DNA from: Phycisphaerae bacterium
GTDB taxonomy: Bacteria; Planctomycetota; Phycisphaerae; Sedimentisphaerales; Anaerobacaceae
Length of the DNA: 33,825 nucleotides
Direction of reading: 5' to 3'
Assembly: GCA_030619925.1 (NCBI GenBank)
Contig: JAUXAL010000047.1
Location: forward strand, 1 to 33,825
The first letter of the stretch is position 1, and the number at the start of each line of letters is the position of its first letter. The notes beneath the pieces are model-generated. The model was not told the DNA's origin, made no database searches, and saw nothing but the letters and a program-made list of their open reading frames with translations. The translations under genes were made by a program, and so were the position numbers. Positions 8,474 to 16,368 of this stretch are shown here, piece by piece.

Positions 8474-8812
8474 ATGAGTCTCAAAAACCCAAAAAATCTG
8501 TTAATTATTGGCGCTGTTGTAGCTGCTCTGCTGGCAGGAACGATTCTGCTTGGCAGCTATGCGAACATTTTGTCTGCCGACTCGGACACCGGCTCACAGG
8601 CCGAAGCTGCCCCGGCGACAGGCCAGACATCGTGCTGCCCGGCAGAGTGCTGTCCGGATGAATGCTGTAAAGACTGTTGTCCGGATGAATGCTGTGAAGA
8701 CTGCTGTCCGGATAAATGCTGTGAAGCCTGTTGTCCTGAAAAAGCTGAGGGTTGCTGCCCTAAAGAAGCTGAGGGTTGCTGCCCTGCAGAAGCCAAGCCC
8801 TGCTGCCCGTGA
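8474..8812 (+). CDS. Membrane-anchored cysteine-repeat protein
   Basis: 112 aa. An N-terminal hydrophobic segment (LLIIGAVVAALLAGTILLGSY, residues about 9-28) acts as signal or anchor, and a short Gln/Ala linker follows. The rest is a run of CC pairs spaced by charged residues: three 9-residue units of the type CCPDECCED, then 8-residue units of the type CCPxEAEG. Roughly a quarter of the exported part is cysteine. The pattern suggests metal or metal-cluster binding, or a disulfide-rich surface, but I do not recognise a family. AGTAGGAGAACTGTA gives a good ribosome site. The frame continues past the TGA with more cysteines (see findings), so the C-terminus may be a recent truncation or a recoded site. 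A TATAAT box lies at 8390. Confidence 0.7.
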   Translation: MSLKNPKNLLIIGAVVAALLAGTILLGSYANILSADSDTGSQAEAAPATGQTSCCPAECCPDECCKDCCPDECCEDCCPDKCCEACCPEKAEGCCPKEAEGCCPAEAKPCCP

Positions 8813-8924
8813 AAAACCTGTCCGTCTCAGACTACCGAGCCTTGTTGTGGCAGGAAATCGGGCATTGGGACCAAATGGACTGCTGTACTGCAGGCGACAA
8901 TAAGTTGCCTGCAAAGCGGGATTT

Positions 8925-9006
8925 ACCCCGTTAGAGACCCTTGTGCCCTTAGAGGCATAAACGACACACTCTCCAACGCGGCAAAGAAAAATGTCTCTAA
9001 CGGGGT
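8925..9006. mobile_element. MITE-like element A (CCCCGTTAGAGA inverted repeats)
   Basis: The ends ACCCCGTTAGAGAC (8925-8938) and GTCTCTAACGGGGT (8993-9006) are exact inverted repeats. The right half resembles element B at 9504-9567 (AGG..AA.TGACGCA..., GCAAAGAAAAA). It has no coding capacity. Confidence 0.8.
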
Positions 9007-9112
9007 TTACGAAATAAAGACCGACAGGCATTGAATTTTTTTATTCGATAGTGCAAACGGTTTATCTCAAATCAATGCCGGTCCTCTATGGCCGGCTCTT
9101 TTTGTGCGCTTC

Positions 9113-9245
9113 TAAGCTACCGCTACAAAGTTTTTAGAAAATCGTCCCTCCTGTCATTCCCGCGAAAGCGGGAATCCAGGAATAAAACAGTCTGAGGCGA
9201 AGCCTCAATCAAATTATTGTCTAAAAACTTATTCAAGGTAGCTTA
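9113..9245. mobile_element. 133-bp inverted-repeat element with REP cores
   Basis: The outer ends TAAGCTACC (9113) and GGTAGCTTA (9237) are inverted, as are the sub-ends AGTTTTTAGAAAAT and ATTGTCTAAAAACT. Inside are two hairpins: ATTCCCGC-GAAA-GCGGGAAT (9156-9175) and TGAGGC-GAA-GCCTCA. The former is a REP type widespread in many genomes. Confidence 0.65.
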
Positions 9246-9503
9246 GCATTGCGACTTGCCGGGATTCGATATTTCTTCGCTCGCGCGGTTTTAGTTTGAC
9301 GCAGCAAGGGATTTGAGTTAACCTGCGATGGACAATGGGATAATTTTTCTGCTTTATCCAAGAATTGCCTGACTTTGGTCGGGGCAATGTATGGTAAGGA
9401 AACCTTTTTTGGAGGGCAATAGCTCATGAAATGTCCGGAGCCTTTTAGTCCTCTCAGACAATGTTCACGCAACCGAATGCTGCCTAATCGCTCGCCACAG
9501 TTT

Positions 9504-9567
9504 ACCCCGTTAGAGAGGTAAGTGACGCATTCTTTAGTGGGGCAGTGAAAAAAGTCTCTAACGGGGT
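9504..9567. mobile_element. MITE-like element B (CCCCGTTAGAGA inverted repeats)
   Basis: A 64-bp element bounded by ACCCCGTTAGAGA (9504-9516) and TCTCTAACGGGGT (9555-9567). It ends about 80 bp before pckG. Its internal sequence is related to element A. Confidence 0.8.
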
Positions 9568-9635
9568 TGACAGCAACCCGCCCCCCAGTTACAATTCCTC
9601 GGCTTTTTCGAACTTGGCCAAACAATAGGGAGACA

Positions 9636-9653
9636 ATGCTCAAAAATGCATAA
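9636..9653 (+). CDS. Possible 5-codon upstream ORF overlapping pckG
   Basis: ATG CTC AAA AAT GCA TAA follows a good GGGAG site by 3 nt and overlaps the pckG start codon at 9646 out of frame. The pckG ATG itself is 13 nt from the same GGGAG. Ribosomes could stop on this mini-ORF and restart on pckG, or GGGAG may simply serve pckG at long spacing. Confidence 0.3.
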   Translation: MLKNA

Positions 9654-11550
9654 TGTAAACGAATTACTGAAAGAAAAGCTGACAACTGAAAACTACAACA
9701 GGCTCATCGCTCTGGACAACCCGAAGATGCACGAGTTCGTCGCCGATGCAATTGAGCTTACGCAGCCGGCCTCGGTCTTCGTCTGCACCGATTCAGAGCA
9801 AGACAGAGCTTACATTCGCGAGCTGGCAATAAAAAACGGCGAGGAAACAGCGCTAAATATCCCCGGCCATACCTGTCACTTCGATGGATACCACGACCAG
9901 GCCCGCGACAAAGCCAAAACAAAATACCTGCTGCCGCCCGGCTCCGACCTCGGCGCAAGTCTCAATTCCGTCGAAAAAGAAACCGGCGTCGAGGAAGTCC
10001 GCTCTTTCTTAAAAGACTCAATGACCGGCCGAGAAATGCTTGTTTTGTTTTTCTGTCTTGGGCCGGTCGATTCGGATTTCTCGATTCCCTGCATTCAAAT
10101 AACGGATTCTCCCTATGTTGCCCACAGCGAGACCATTCTCTATCGGCCCGGCTACGAGCAATTCAAGAAAATCGGCTCCTCACCTGATTTGGGTTCCCGC
10201 AAGGCGGGGTCCCTCTTTAGGTTCATCCATTCCGAGGGCGAGCTTGAAAACGCTGTAAGCAAAAATATCGACAAACGCCGCGTCTACATCGACCTCGAAG
10301 AAGACCTTGTTTACAGCGTTAATACCCAGTATGGCGGCAACACCATAGGCCTGAAAAAACTGGCCCTGCGCCTGGCCATACAAAAGGCTTCAAGGGAAGG
10401 CTGGCTTGCCGAGCATATGTTCGTCCTCGGTGCCCACGGGCCAGGCGGCCGGGTAACTTACTTCGCCGGGGCATTTCCGTCCGCCTGTGGAAAAACCTCT
10501 ACGTCGATGCTACCCGGACAAACCATCATCGGCGATGACATCGCTTACTTACGCAAAAAGGACAATCAGGTCCGCTGCGTAAACGTTGAAAAGGGAATTT
10601 TCGGCATCATTCGCGATGTCAACGCAAAAGACGACCCTATTATTTACGAGGCCCTCATGGGCCCCTGCGAAGTTATTTTCTCAAATGTCTTGATTGACGA
10701 TGGCTTAGCGCCCCACTGGCTCGGTATGGGCAAAGAGCTGCCGACCGAAGGAACCAACCATTCAGGAAAATGGCACAAGGGCAAAACCGACGCTGACGGC
10801 AACGAAATCACTCCATCGCACAAGAACGCCCGCTACTGCCTCAACATCCCCGACCTCAGCAACTGCGACCCGTTGCTCGATGACCCTCAAGGCGTGCCGG
10901 TCGGAGGCATCGTTTACGGCGGACGCGACAGCGACACCTGGGTCCCCGTCGAGCAGGCCTTTAGCTGGGCAGAGGGTATTATCATAAAAGGCGCTGCCCT
11001 CGAATCTGAAACCACCGCCGCAACGCTCGGCAAAGAGGGCGTCAGAACGTTTAATCTGATGTCAAATCTCGATTTTCTCTCAATACCGCTCGGCCGATAT
11101 ATCCGGAACAATATAGACTTCGTTACGGGTGTTAAGAATCCGCCCTTTGTTTTCTCAGTCAATTATTTCCTCAAGGACAAAGACGGAAAATACTTAAACG
11201 GTATGGCCGATAAGAAGGTCTGGATTCTGTGGGCTGAGCTTCGCGTAAACGGTGACGTCGATGGCATTGAAACGCCAACCGGCTTGATACCAAAATACGA
11301 CGATTTACAAAAACTATTCAAAGAACATCTCGACACGCAATATACCGAGGCCGACTATGTCCGGCAATTTACGATTCGCATACCGGAAAATCTTGCCAAG
11401 CTCGACCGGGTCGAGAAAATTTACAAAGAAAAGGTTTCCGACACGCCACAGATAGTGTTTGACACATTTGCCGAAGTCCGCAAACGTCTCAAAGCAGCCG
11501 GCGACAAACACGGCGATTATATCTCACCGTTTGATTTAGCAGCCGGGTAG
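9646..11550 (+). CDS. pckG: Phosphoenolpyruvate carboxykinase (GTP)
   Basis: 634 aa. It interconverts oxaloacetate + GTP and PEP + CO2 + GDP, and serves gluconeogenesis or, in many anaerobes, PEP carboxylation. The GTP-type family is clear from the kinase P-loop FPSACGKTS (about residue 277, with the reactive Cys), GDDIAYLR for metal binding, the substrate region QYGGNTIG, PVGGIVYGGRDSDT, and MSNLDFLSIPLG near the guanine site. The length slightly exceeds the usual 590-620, partly because of an in-frame REP-derived insertion at residues about 182-190 (LGSRKAGSL), placed where relatives read SPDFFRF. The start is ATG 9646; no better in-frame start lies upstream. The hydrolase gene follows 40 bp later in the same direction. 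Confidence 0.97.
   Translation: MHNVNELLKEKLTTENYNRLIALDNPKMHEFVADAIELTQPASVFVCTDSEQDRAYIRELAIKNGEETALNIPGHTCHFDGYHDQARDKAKTKYLLPPGSDLGASLNSVEKETGVEEVRSFLKDSMTGREMLVLFFCLGPVDSDFSIPCIQITDSPYVAHSETILYRPGYEQFKKIGSSPDLGSRKAGSLFRFIHSEGELENAVSKNIDKRRVYIDLEEDLVYSVNTQYGGNTIGLKKLALRLAIQKASREGWLAEHMFVLGAHGPGGRVTYFAGAFPSACGKTSTSMLPGQTIIGDDIAYLRKKDNQVRCVNVEKGIFGIIRDVNAKDDPIIYEALMGPCEVIFSNVLIDDGLAPHWLGMGKELPTEGTNHSGKWHKGKTDADGNEITPSHKNARYCLNIPDLSNCDPLLDDPQGVPVGGIVYGGRDSDTWVPVEQAFSWAEGIIIKGAALESETTAATLGKEGVRTFNLMSNLDFLSIPLGRYIRNNIDFVTGVKNPPFVFSVNYFLKDKDGKYLNGMADKKVWILWAELRVNGDVDGIETPTGLIPKYDDLQKLFKEHLDTQYTEADYVRQFTIRIPENLAKLDRVEKIYKEKVSDTPQIVFDTFAEVRKRLKAAGDKHGDYISPFDLAAG
10188..10215 (+). repeat. REP palindrome inside the pckG coding region
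   Basis: The 28-bp segment contains TTCCCGC-AAG-GCGGGG and is the exact reverse complement of the intergenic REP copy at 27961-27988. It is in frame and adds about nine residues to the enzyme. Confidence 0.8.
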
Positions 11551-11590
11551 CCCCTACTTTTTGCTGAAACCTAAAAGGAAAGGCAGATTG

Positions 11591-13153
11591 ATGCGAAAAA
11601 CGCGCTTAAATCGAGTCCGCCTTTGGCGGATTTATCCGCCACGCGAATGGCGGATTAAATTATTGCTTCTGGTATTTTCGGCTCTGCTTGCAGCGACGAC
11701 AACTGCAGAAGGAAAATCCAATTCCAACATCATCGAACGCTGGGATATTTTCGAGCTGGCGCTAAAGGGGCCCGAAGGCGGAAACCCATTTGTTGATGTA
11801 AAATTGAGTGCTGAGTTTAAGCAGCGCGGCCGAATTTTTAAACCGGAAGGCTTCTACGACGGGAACGGTGTGTACCGCATCCGTTTTATGCCGGATAGGC
11901 TGGGCCGGTGGACATACATCACAAGGAGTAATCGCAGGGAGCTTGATGGTAAGAAAGGCAGGTTCACTTGCATAAAACCGTCGCCGGGCAATCACGGGCC
12001 CGTTCGTGTGCACAAGACCTGGCACTTTGCATACGCCGACGGCGGGCCTTATTTTCAAGTCGGCACAACCTGCTATGCCTGGATCCATCAGGGCAGCGCG
12101 ATGGAAGAACAGACGCTGGCCACGCTCAAAGATGCACCCTTCAATAAGATGCGAATGTGTGTCTTTCCCAAGAGTTATTCCTACAACAAGAATGAGCCCA
12201 AGTTCTATCCGTTCGAAGGCAAACCGCTGAAAGACTGGGATTTTAAGAGGTTTAATCCCGAATTCTTTCGGCACTTCGAGCAGAGAGTGACGGACCTGCA
12301 AAAGCTCGGTATCGAAGCGGACATCATCATCTTCCATCCTTACGACCGGTGGGGATTCAAGAGCATGGGGCATGAGAACAATAAGTTCTTCCTGAGGTAT
12401 ATGGTGGCGAGGCTGGCAGCTTACCGCAATATTTGGTGGTCGTTTGCCAATGAGTATGACCTGTTGCGATGGCCGATGGAGCATTGGGACGAGTATATGA
12501 AGCTGGTACAGGAGATCGACCCTTACAACCGGCTTCGCGGTATCCACAACTGCCGCGGCTTCTACGACCACAACAAGCCCTGGGTCACCCACGCCAGCAT
12601 CCAGAGCTCGGACCTTGCAAGAGGCAGAGAATGGCGGGACAAATACAAAAAACCGATTGTATTCGATGAATGCAAATACGAAGGCAACATCCCGAAGGGC
12701 TGGGGGAAAATCACCGCCTGGGAACTCGTCCACAGATTCTGGCTGGGGACCATCGGCGGCTGTTACGTCGGACACGGTGAGACCTATAAGCACCCCAAAG
12801 ACCTGCTCTGGTGGTCAAAGGGCGGCGTGCTGCGGGGGCAAAGTCCGGCACGAATAGCTTTCCTGAAGGAAATCATGGAGCCGACGCCGTTTGACGAAAT
12901 GGTGCCTTCCGAACTTCCATCCGGGAACTATTTGCTTTCGAAAGAAAAAGAGCTTTATTTTGTCTACTTCACCAAGCCGACAGAGATAAGTTTGAAGCTG
13001 TCAGGTTCAAGGCCATACAAGGCCGATGGTATCGACACGTGGAATATGACTGTTAATTCACTGGGAAGTGCATCGCCCGGTAAGTTCAGCTTTACCCCGC
13101 CGAAGGCCAACTACGTTCTTCGCCTATCTGTCTACGCCCCCGGCGAGCCTTGA
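11591..13153 (+). CDS. DUF5060/DUF5605-type glycoside hydrolase, secreted
   Basis: About 520 aa from ATG 11591, preceded by AAAGGAAAGG; a TTG at 11561 would only add a basic extension. A signal peptide (IKLLLLVFSALLAATTTAEGK) directs export. An N-terminal beta-sandwich of the DUF5060 type follows (FELALKGP, GFYDGNGVYRIRFMPDRLGRW), then a clan-A-like TIM barrel. Candidate catalytic pair: Glu288 in SFANEYD as acid/base and Glu360 in VFDECKYEG as nucleophile, followed by the family-typical HRFWLGTIGGCYVGHGET. The C-terminal part (about 430-520) is a small beta domain as in DUF5605. The preferred glycan is not deducible. The signal-peptide n-region contains two adjacent palindromes (11616-11655). 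The neighbouring oxidoreductase and symporter suggest use of the released sugar. Confidence 0.85.
   Translation: MRKTRLNRVRLWRIYPPREWRIKLLLLVFSALLAATTTAEGKSNSNIIERWDIFELALKGPEGGNPFVDVKLSAEFKQRGRIFKPEGFYDGNGVYRIRFMPDRLGRWTYITRSNRRELDGKKGRFTCIKPSPGNHGPVRVHKTWHFAYADGGPYFQVGTTCYAWIHQGSAMEEQTLATLKDAPFNKMRMCVFPKSYSYNKNEPKFYPFEGKPLKDWDFKRFNPEFFRHFEQRVTDLQKLGIEADIIIFHPYDRWGFKSMGHENNKFFLRYMVARLAAYRNIWWSFANEYDLLRWPMEHWDEYMKLVQEIDPYNRLRGIHNCRGFYDHNKPWVTHASIQSSDLARGREWRDKYKKPIVFDECKYEGNIPKGWGKITAWELVHRFWLGTIGGCYVGHGETYKHPKDLLWWSKGGVLRGQSPARIAFLKEIMEPTPFDEMVPSELPSGNYLLSKEKELYFVYFTKPTEISLKLSGSRPYKADGIDTWNMTVNSLGSASPGKFSFTPPKANYVLRLSVYAPGEP
11616..11655. repeat. Double REP hairpin in the signal-peptide region
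   Basis: TCCGCC-TTT-GGCGGA (11616-11630) is followed by ATCCGCC and GGCGGAT arms (11634-11655). The reading frame stays open through both and yields the Arg/Trp/Pro-rich stretch LWRIYPPREWRI before the hydrophobic core. Confidence 0.7.
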
Positions 13154-13201
13154 GTTTTGCCCCGCCCAGTGCTGGGCTGCGTTCGAGAAAGGAAATCTTA
13201 T

Positions 13202-14386
13202 ATGAAAAAGAAAACCGTTCGGGCCGGCATCGTCGGGGCGGGCTTTGCAGCGACATTTCACTTTGAATGTCTGAAGAAAGTCCACAGCACCAATGTCGAA
13301 ATCGCCGGCGTATTCGCAACCGACGCCGAGCAGGCTGCCATCTTTGCGAAGGAGCGAGGGATTCGCGCTTACGATAGTCTGGAAGAGCTTATCGATAAAG
13401 CCGACGTCATCCACGTCTGCACACCGCCGGTGGTCCACGAACCGATTGCGATTGCGGCCCTGGAGCAGGACAAATTCGCCATCGTGGAAAAGCCGCTCAC
13501 TGGCTATTTCGGCGATGGCTCGGAAGATTTCAACGGAGACAGCTTCCCGAAGGCCGATGCCCTTGACCACGCTTTGGCAAGTATCGAGCGGATGCTTGAG
13601 GCAGAAAAGAAAAGCAAGGGCCAAATACTTTACGCCGAGAACTGGGTCTATGCGCCCTCGATTCAGAAGGAGCGCCAGATTATCGAAAAGACCGGCGCCC
13701 AGATACTCTGGATGCACGGCGAAGAGGCACACTCGGGCTCGCACGCATATACGTACGCCTTCTGGAAGTTCTCCGGCGGCGGGGTAATGATAGGCAAAGG
13801 CTGTCACCCGCTGACGGCGGCGCTTTATCTAAAGCGCGTCGAGGGAACCGCCCGCAACGGCAAGCCGATATGCGCCAAGGCGGTCTCGGCCCGCACACAC
13901 GCGCTGACACGGCTGGAGAACTTCGAGGACAAAGGGCATATCCGGTGTGATTACCACGATATCGATGACTTTTCTCTGATGCACATCGTCTTCGAAGACG
14001 GCACCATCGCGGACATCTTCGCTTCCGACATTATTTTGGGCGGCACCCACAACTGGCTCGAGGTCGCAGCGAACAACCACAGAACTATCTGCAATATCAA
14101 CCCTAACACGGCAATGAAAACATACAATCCGGTGGATGCATATTTTGCCGACATTTATGTAGTGGAAAAGACCGGCACGAAACAGGGCTGGTCGAATCCA
14201 TCGCCGGATGAGGACTGGTTCACCGGTTACCCGCAGGAAACCGAGGCGTTCTACCGGACCATTGCGTATGGCGACCCGCTGGAAAGTAACAGCAGCCTGG
14301 CGGCGGATGCTATCTCGACTATTTACAGTGCGTACGTCTCGGCTGAAAAAGCGGGAGCCGAGGTGCCTATACGTAGTGAATGGTGA
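13202..14386 (+). CDS. Gfo/Idh/MocA-family NAD(P)-dependent oxidoreductase
   Basis: 394 aa from ATG 13202 (AAAGGA 6 nt upstream). A Rossmann fold (residues about 1-125) has the dinucleotide motif GIVGAGFAATFH and the VHVCTPP and IVEKPLTG elements; the Lys of EKP near residue 97 is the usual catalytic lysine. The C-terminal alpha/beta domain has GKGCHPLTAAL, with a His in the usual catalytic position. The family oxidises or epimerises sugars, inositols and related compounds. It lies 48 bp after the glycosidase gene and upstream of a symporter, consistent with handling its products. The substrate is unknown. Confidence 0.93.
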   Translation: MKKKTVRAGIVGAGFAATFHFECLKKVHSTNVEIAGVFATDAEQAAIFAKERGIRAYDSLEELIDKADVIHVCTPPVVHEPIAIAALEQDKFAIVEKPLTGYFGDGSEDFNGDSFPKADALDHALASIERMLEAEKKSKGQILYAENWVYAPSIQKERQIIEKTGAQILWMHGEEAHSGSHAYTYAFWKFSGGGVMIGKGCHPLTAALYLKRVEGTARNGKPICAKAVSARTHALTRLENFEDKGHIRCDYHDIDDFSLMHIVFEDGTIADIFASDIILGGTHNWLEVAANNHRTICNINPNTAMKTYNPVDAYFADIYVVEKTGTKQGWSNPSPDEDWFTGYPQETEAFYRTIAYGDPLESNSSLAADAISTIYSAYVSAEKAGAEVPIRSEW

Positions 14387-14660
14387 GTAGTGAGTAGGAT
14401 AAGTGAACTAAAGTGACTAAAGTGAGCTAAAGTGAACTAAAGTGAAAGTGTAGAAGCACGTTTGTCGTTCTCGAAACTCGTATCGAAGCTCGAAGCTGGA
14501 GGCTGGATGCTAAAAAAAACGAGTTTCGAGCTTCTATAGCGAGCATCGATACAAGCATCGAAAACCTTAAACGATGGTCATGAACATTTTAGGCACTTTA
14601 CACTTTAGGCACTTTCCTGATAACCAATTAACCACTTACTATCTTGCGAGCATCGAGCAT
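14387..14660. repeat. Intergenic short-word repeats
   Basis: No gene seen. The stretch has AACTAAAGTG-type words repeated four times (14403-14450), then imperfect CGAAACTCG, GAGCATCGA and CACTTTAGG repeats. CACTTTAG near 14595 and the CTAAAGTG run are complementary, so long-range pairing is possible. The same word families recur at 32470-32620. Confidence 0.55.
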
Positions 14661-14671
14661 AAGGAGTGACA

Positions 14672-16327
14672 ATGGAGTTCCTCGGGTTACACTACGCGAT
14701 TTGGATTATACTGGTATTGTACTTTGTCGGAATGCTCCTGATGGGCTGGTGGAGCAAACGTGGCATTGCCAGCCAGGAGGGCTACCTGCTGGGCAATCGC
14801 CAGTTCGGCTGGCCCATGATGGTCATGCACGCCTTCGGGGCCGGCACCCATCCGGGCAACGTAGCGGGCGTAATGAGCCAGACCGTTGTAAGCGGAGCAG
14901 CCGGCATCTGGGTCTCGTGGATGTGGCTATTCGGTACGCCCTTCTACTGGATTATCGCGCCGATAGTCCGGCGGATGCGGTGCCTGACGTTGGCCGATTT
15001 CTTCCAGGAACGCTATGGCAAGTCCGCCGGCATACTATACATAATCGTGGCGACGGTGGGGATGATTGTTTTCTTAGCAGGTGTTCTGCTTGCTACAACC
15101 CGCACCGTACAGGGCATGATGGGCAAGGCCCTGACGGACGAAAGCGAGATTTGGTTCTTTGGAATCCTGTTTGTTACTACGGCGGTATTTATAATCTACA
15201 GCTACTGGGGCGGGATAATTGCGGCGATACGTACCGATATGATTCAGGGCCTGATGATTATCGCCCTGTCGTTCATTGCTATTCCGGCGGCACTTGGCCT
15301 CGAGGAGGTCGGCGGCTTGGCCGGTATGCGTGCCACACTGGGAGCACAGGAAGCGGATTACTTGAGTTTGTTCGACCCAAAGGGCTTTAGTCTGCTGACG
15401 GTGCTTCTATTGTGCATTAACGCGCCATTAACGATGCTGGCTTTTCCGCACCTGATGAGCGTTTGTGCAGCAGGCCGGACCGAATGGGAAGGGCGGGTCG
15501 GCTTTACCTACGGCAACATTCTCAAGCGCCTCTGCACGATAGGCTGGTGCGTGCTTGGATTATGCTGGCTGGCGTATCTGCTCAATACAGGCTTGGATAT
15601 CCATAAGGACGCCGCCTTTGGCGATTCAATTCGTGTGCTGTTGTCGCCCGCGCTTCAGGGCGTGATGCTTGCGTGCGTGATGGCGGCGGCGATGTCCTCC
15701 GGCGACGCCGTACAGGTCACGGTGGCGGGACTTTTCTCCCAAAATATCTATCGCGTTTACCTCAATCCCAAGGCCGACGAGAAACAGTTGGTGCGTGTAA
15801 CCCGAATCATTGGGATTGTCATCGCTTTTTTGGCGTTTGGGGTCGCGATTTTGATGCGCAAGGACCTTGTCAAGGCAATCCTCGACTATTTCAATATCCT
15901 GAGCGTTGTGGGTATTTCCACGGCCATGGGCATCCTCTGGTGGCGAATGAACACAACGGGAATGTTCAGCAGCACGATTCTTGCCGGGGCCGGTTATATA
16001 TTGACTCGCCATGTTCTCGCATACGGCCGGGACATCACTATCGCGGTCCCGATTGTTGTCGGCGTGCTCGCCGGCGTAATCGGCAGTCTGCTTACAAAGC
16101 CACCGAAGCCTGAGACGGTCGAAAAATTCTTCAAGAAAATTTATGTCCTTATCGGTCAGGAGCAGAAACTCGACTTGCCTCTCGATGAGGCCGTGCCACA
16201 ATCGGCGCGTTGGCTCACCACCGGCGGGCTTTTCATCGTCAAGCCGTCCCGCCAGTCCTGGGTGGGCTTTGTTGTCACGTTGGCAATCTGCCTGGCCTGC
16301 ATTCTGGTGATGCTTGCGATACTTTAA
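14672..16327 (+). CDS. Sodium:solute symporter (SSS family)
   Basis: 551 aa, with about 13 predicted membrane helices, beginning with YAIWIILVLYFVGMLLMGWW. SSS features include YLLGNRQFGWPMM after helix 1, ADFFQERYGKSAGI, YSYWGGIIAAIRTDMIQG, and the Na2-site helix MAAAMSSGDAVQVTVAGLFSQNIYR. ATG 14672 lies 5 nt after AAGGAG. Family members import sugars, sialic acids, carboxylates or amino acids with Na+. The gene context favours a sugar or sugar acid. A hairpin starts directly after its stop codon. Confidence 0.92.
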   Translation: MEFLGLHYAIWIILVLYFVGMLLMGWWSKRGIASQEGYLLGNRQFGWPMMVMHAFGAGTHPGNVAGVMSQTVVSGAAGIWVSWMWLFGTPFYWIIAPIVRRMRCLTLADFFQERYGKSAGILYIIVATVGMIVFLAGVLLATTRTVQGMMGKALTDESEIWFFGILFVTTAVFIIYSYWGGIIAAIRTDMIQGLMIIALSFIAIPAALGLEEVGGLAGMRATLGAQEADYLSLFDPKGFSLLTVLLLCINAPLTMLAFPHLMSVCAAGRTEWEGRVGFTYGNILKRLCTIGWCVLGLCWLAYLLNTGLDIHKDAAFGDSIRVLLSPALQGVMLACVMAAAMSSGDAVQVTVAGLFSQNIYRVYLNPKADEKQLVRVTRIIGIVIAFLAFGVAILMRKDLVKAILDYFNILSVVGISTAMGILWWRMNTTGMFSSTILAGAGYILTRHVLAYGRDITIAVPIVVGVLAGVIGSLLTKPPKPETVEKFFKKIYVLIGQEQKLDLPLDEAVPQSARWLTTGGLFIVKPSRQSWVGFVVTLAICLACILVMLAIL

Positions 16328-16347
16328 CCCCACACATAAGTGTGGGG
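16328..16347 (+). other. Perfect hairpin between symporter and dehydrogenase genes
   Basis: CCCCACAC-ATAA-GTGTGGGG begins at the base after the symporter stop. There is no T-run, so it is not a classic terminator. In the middle of a co-directional gene set it could act as an mRNA processing or stability element. Confidence 0.6.
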
Positions 16348-16368
16348 AATATGAGAAAGGGCGGCAGA

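Noticed and set aside
8594-9031. 145-aa minus-strand frame across the cysteine-repeat gene
   Set aside because: It reads the antisense of the repeats and of MITE A; no signal peptide or ribosome site.
11762-12793. 343-aa open frame on the minus strand opposite the glycoside hydrolase
   Set aside because: It is antisense to a gene with clear motifs and a ribosome site; the translation has no domain pattern and arises from GC-rich third positions.
14644-15390. 248-aa plus-strand frame overlapping the symporter start
   Set aside because: Out-of-frame reading of the symporter gene; Arg/Gly-rich with no recognisable motif.
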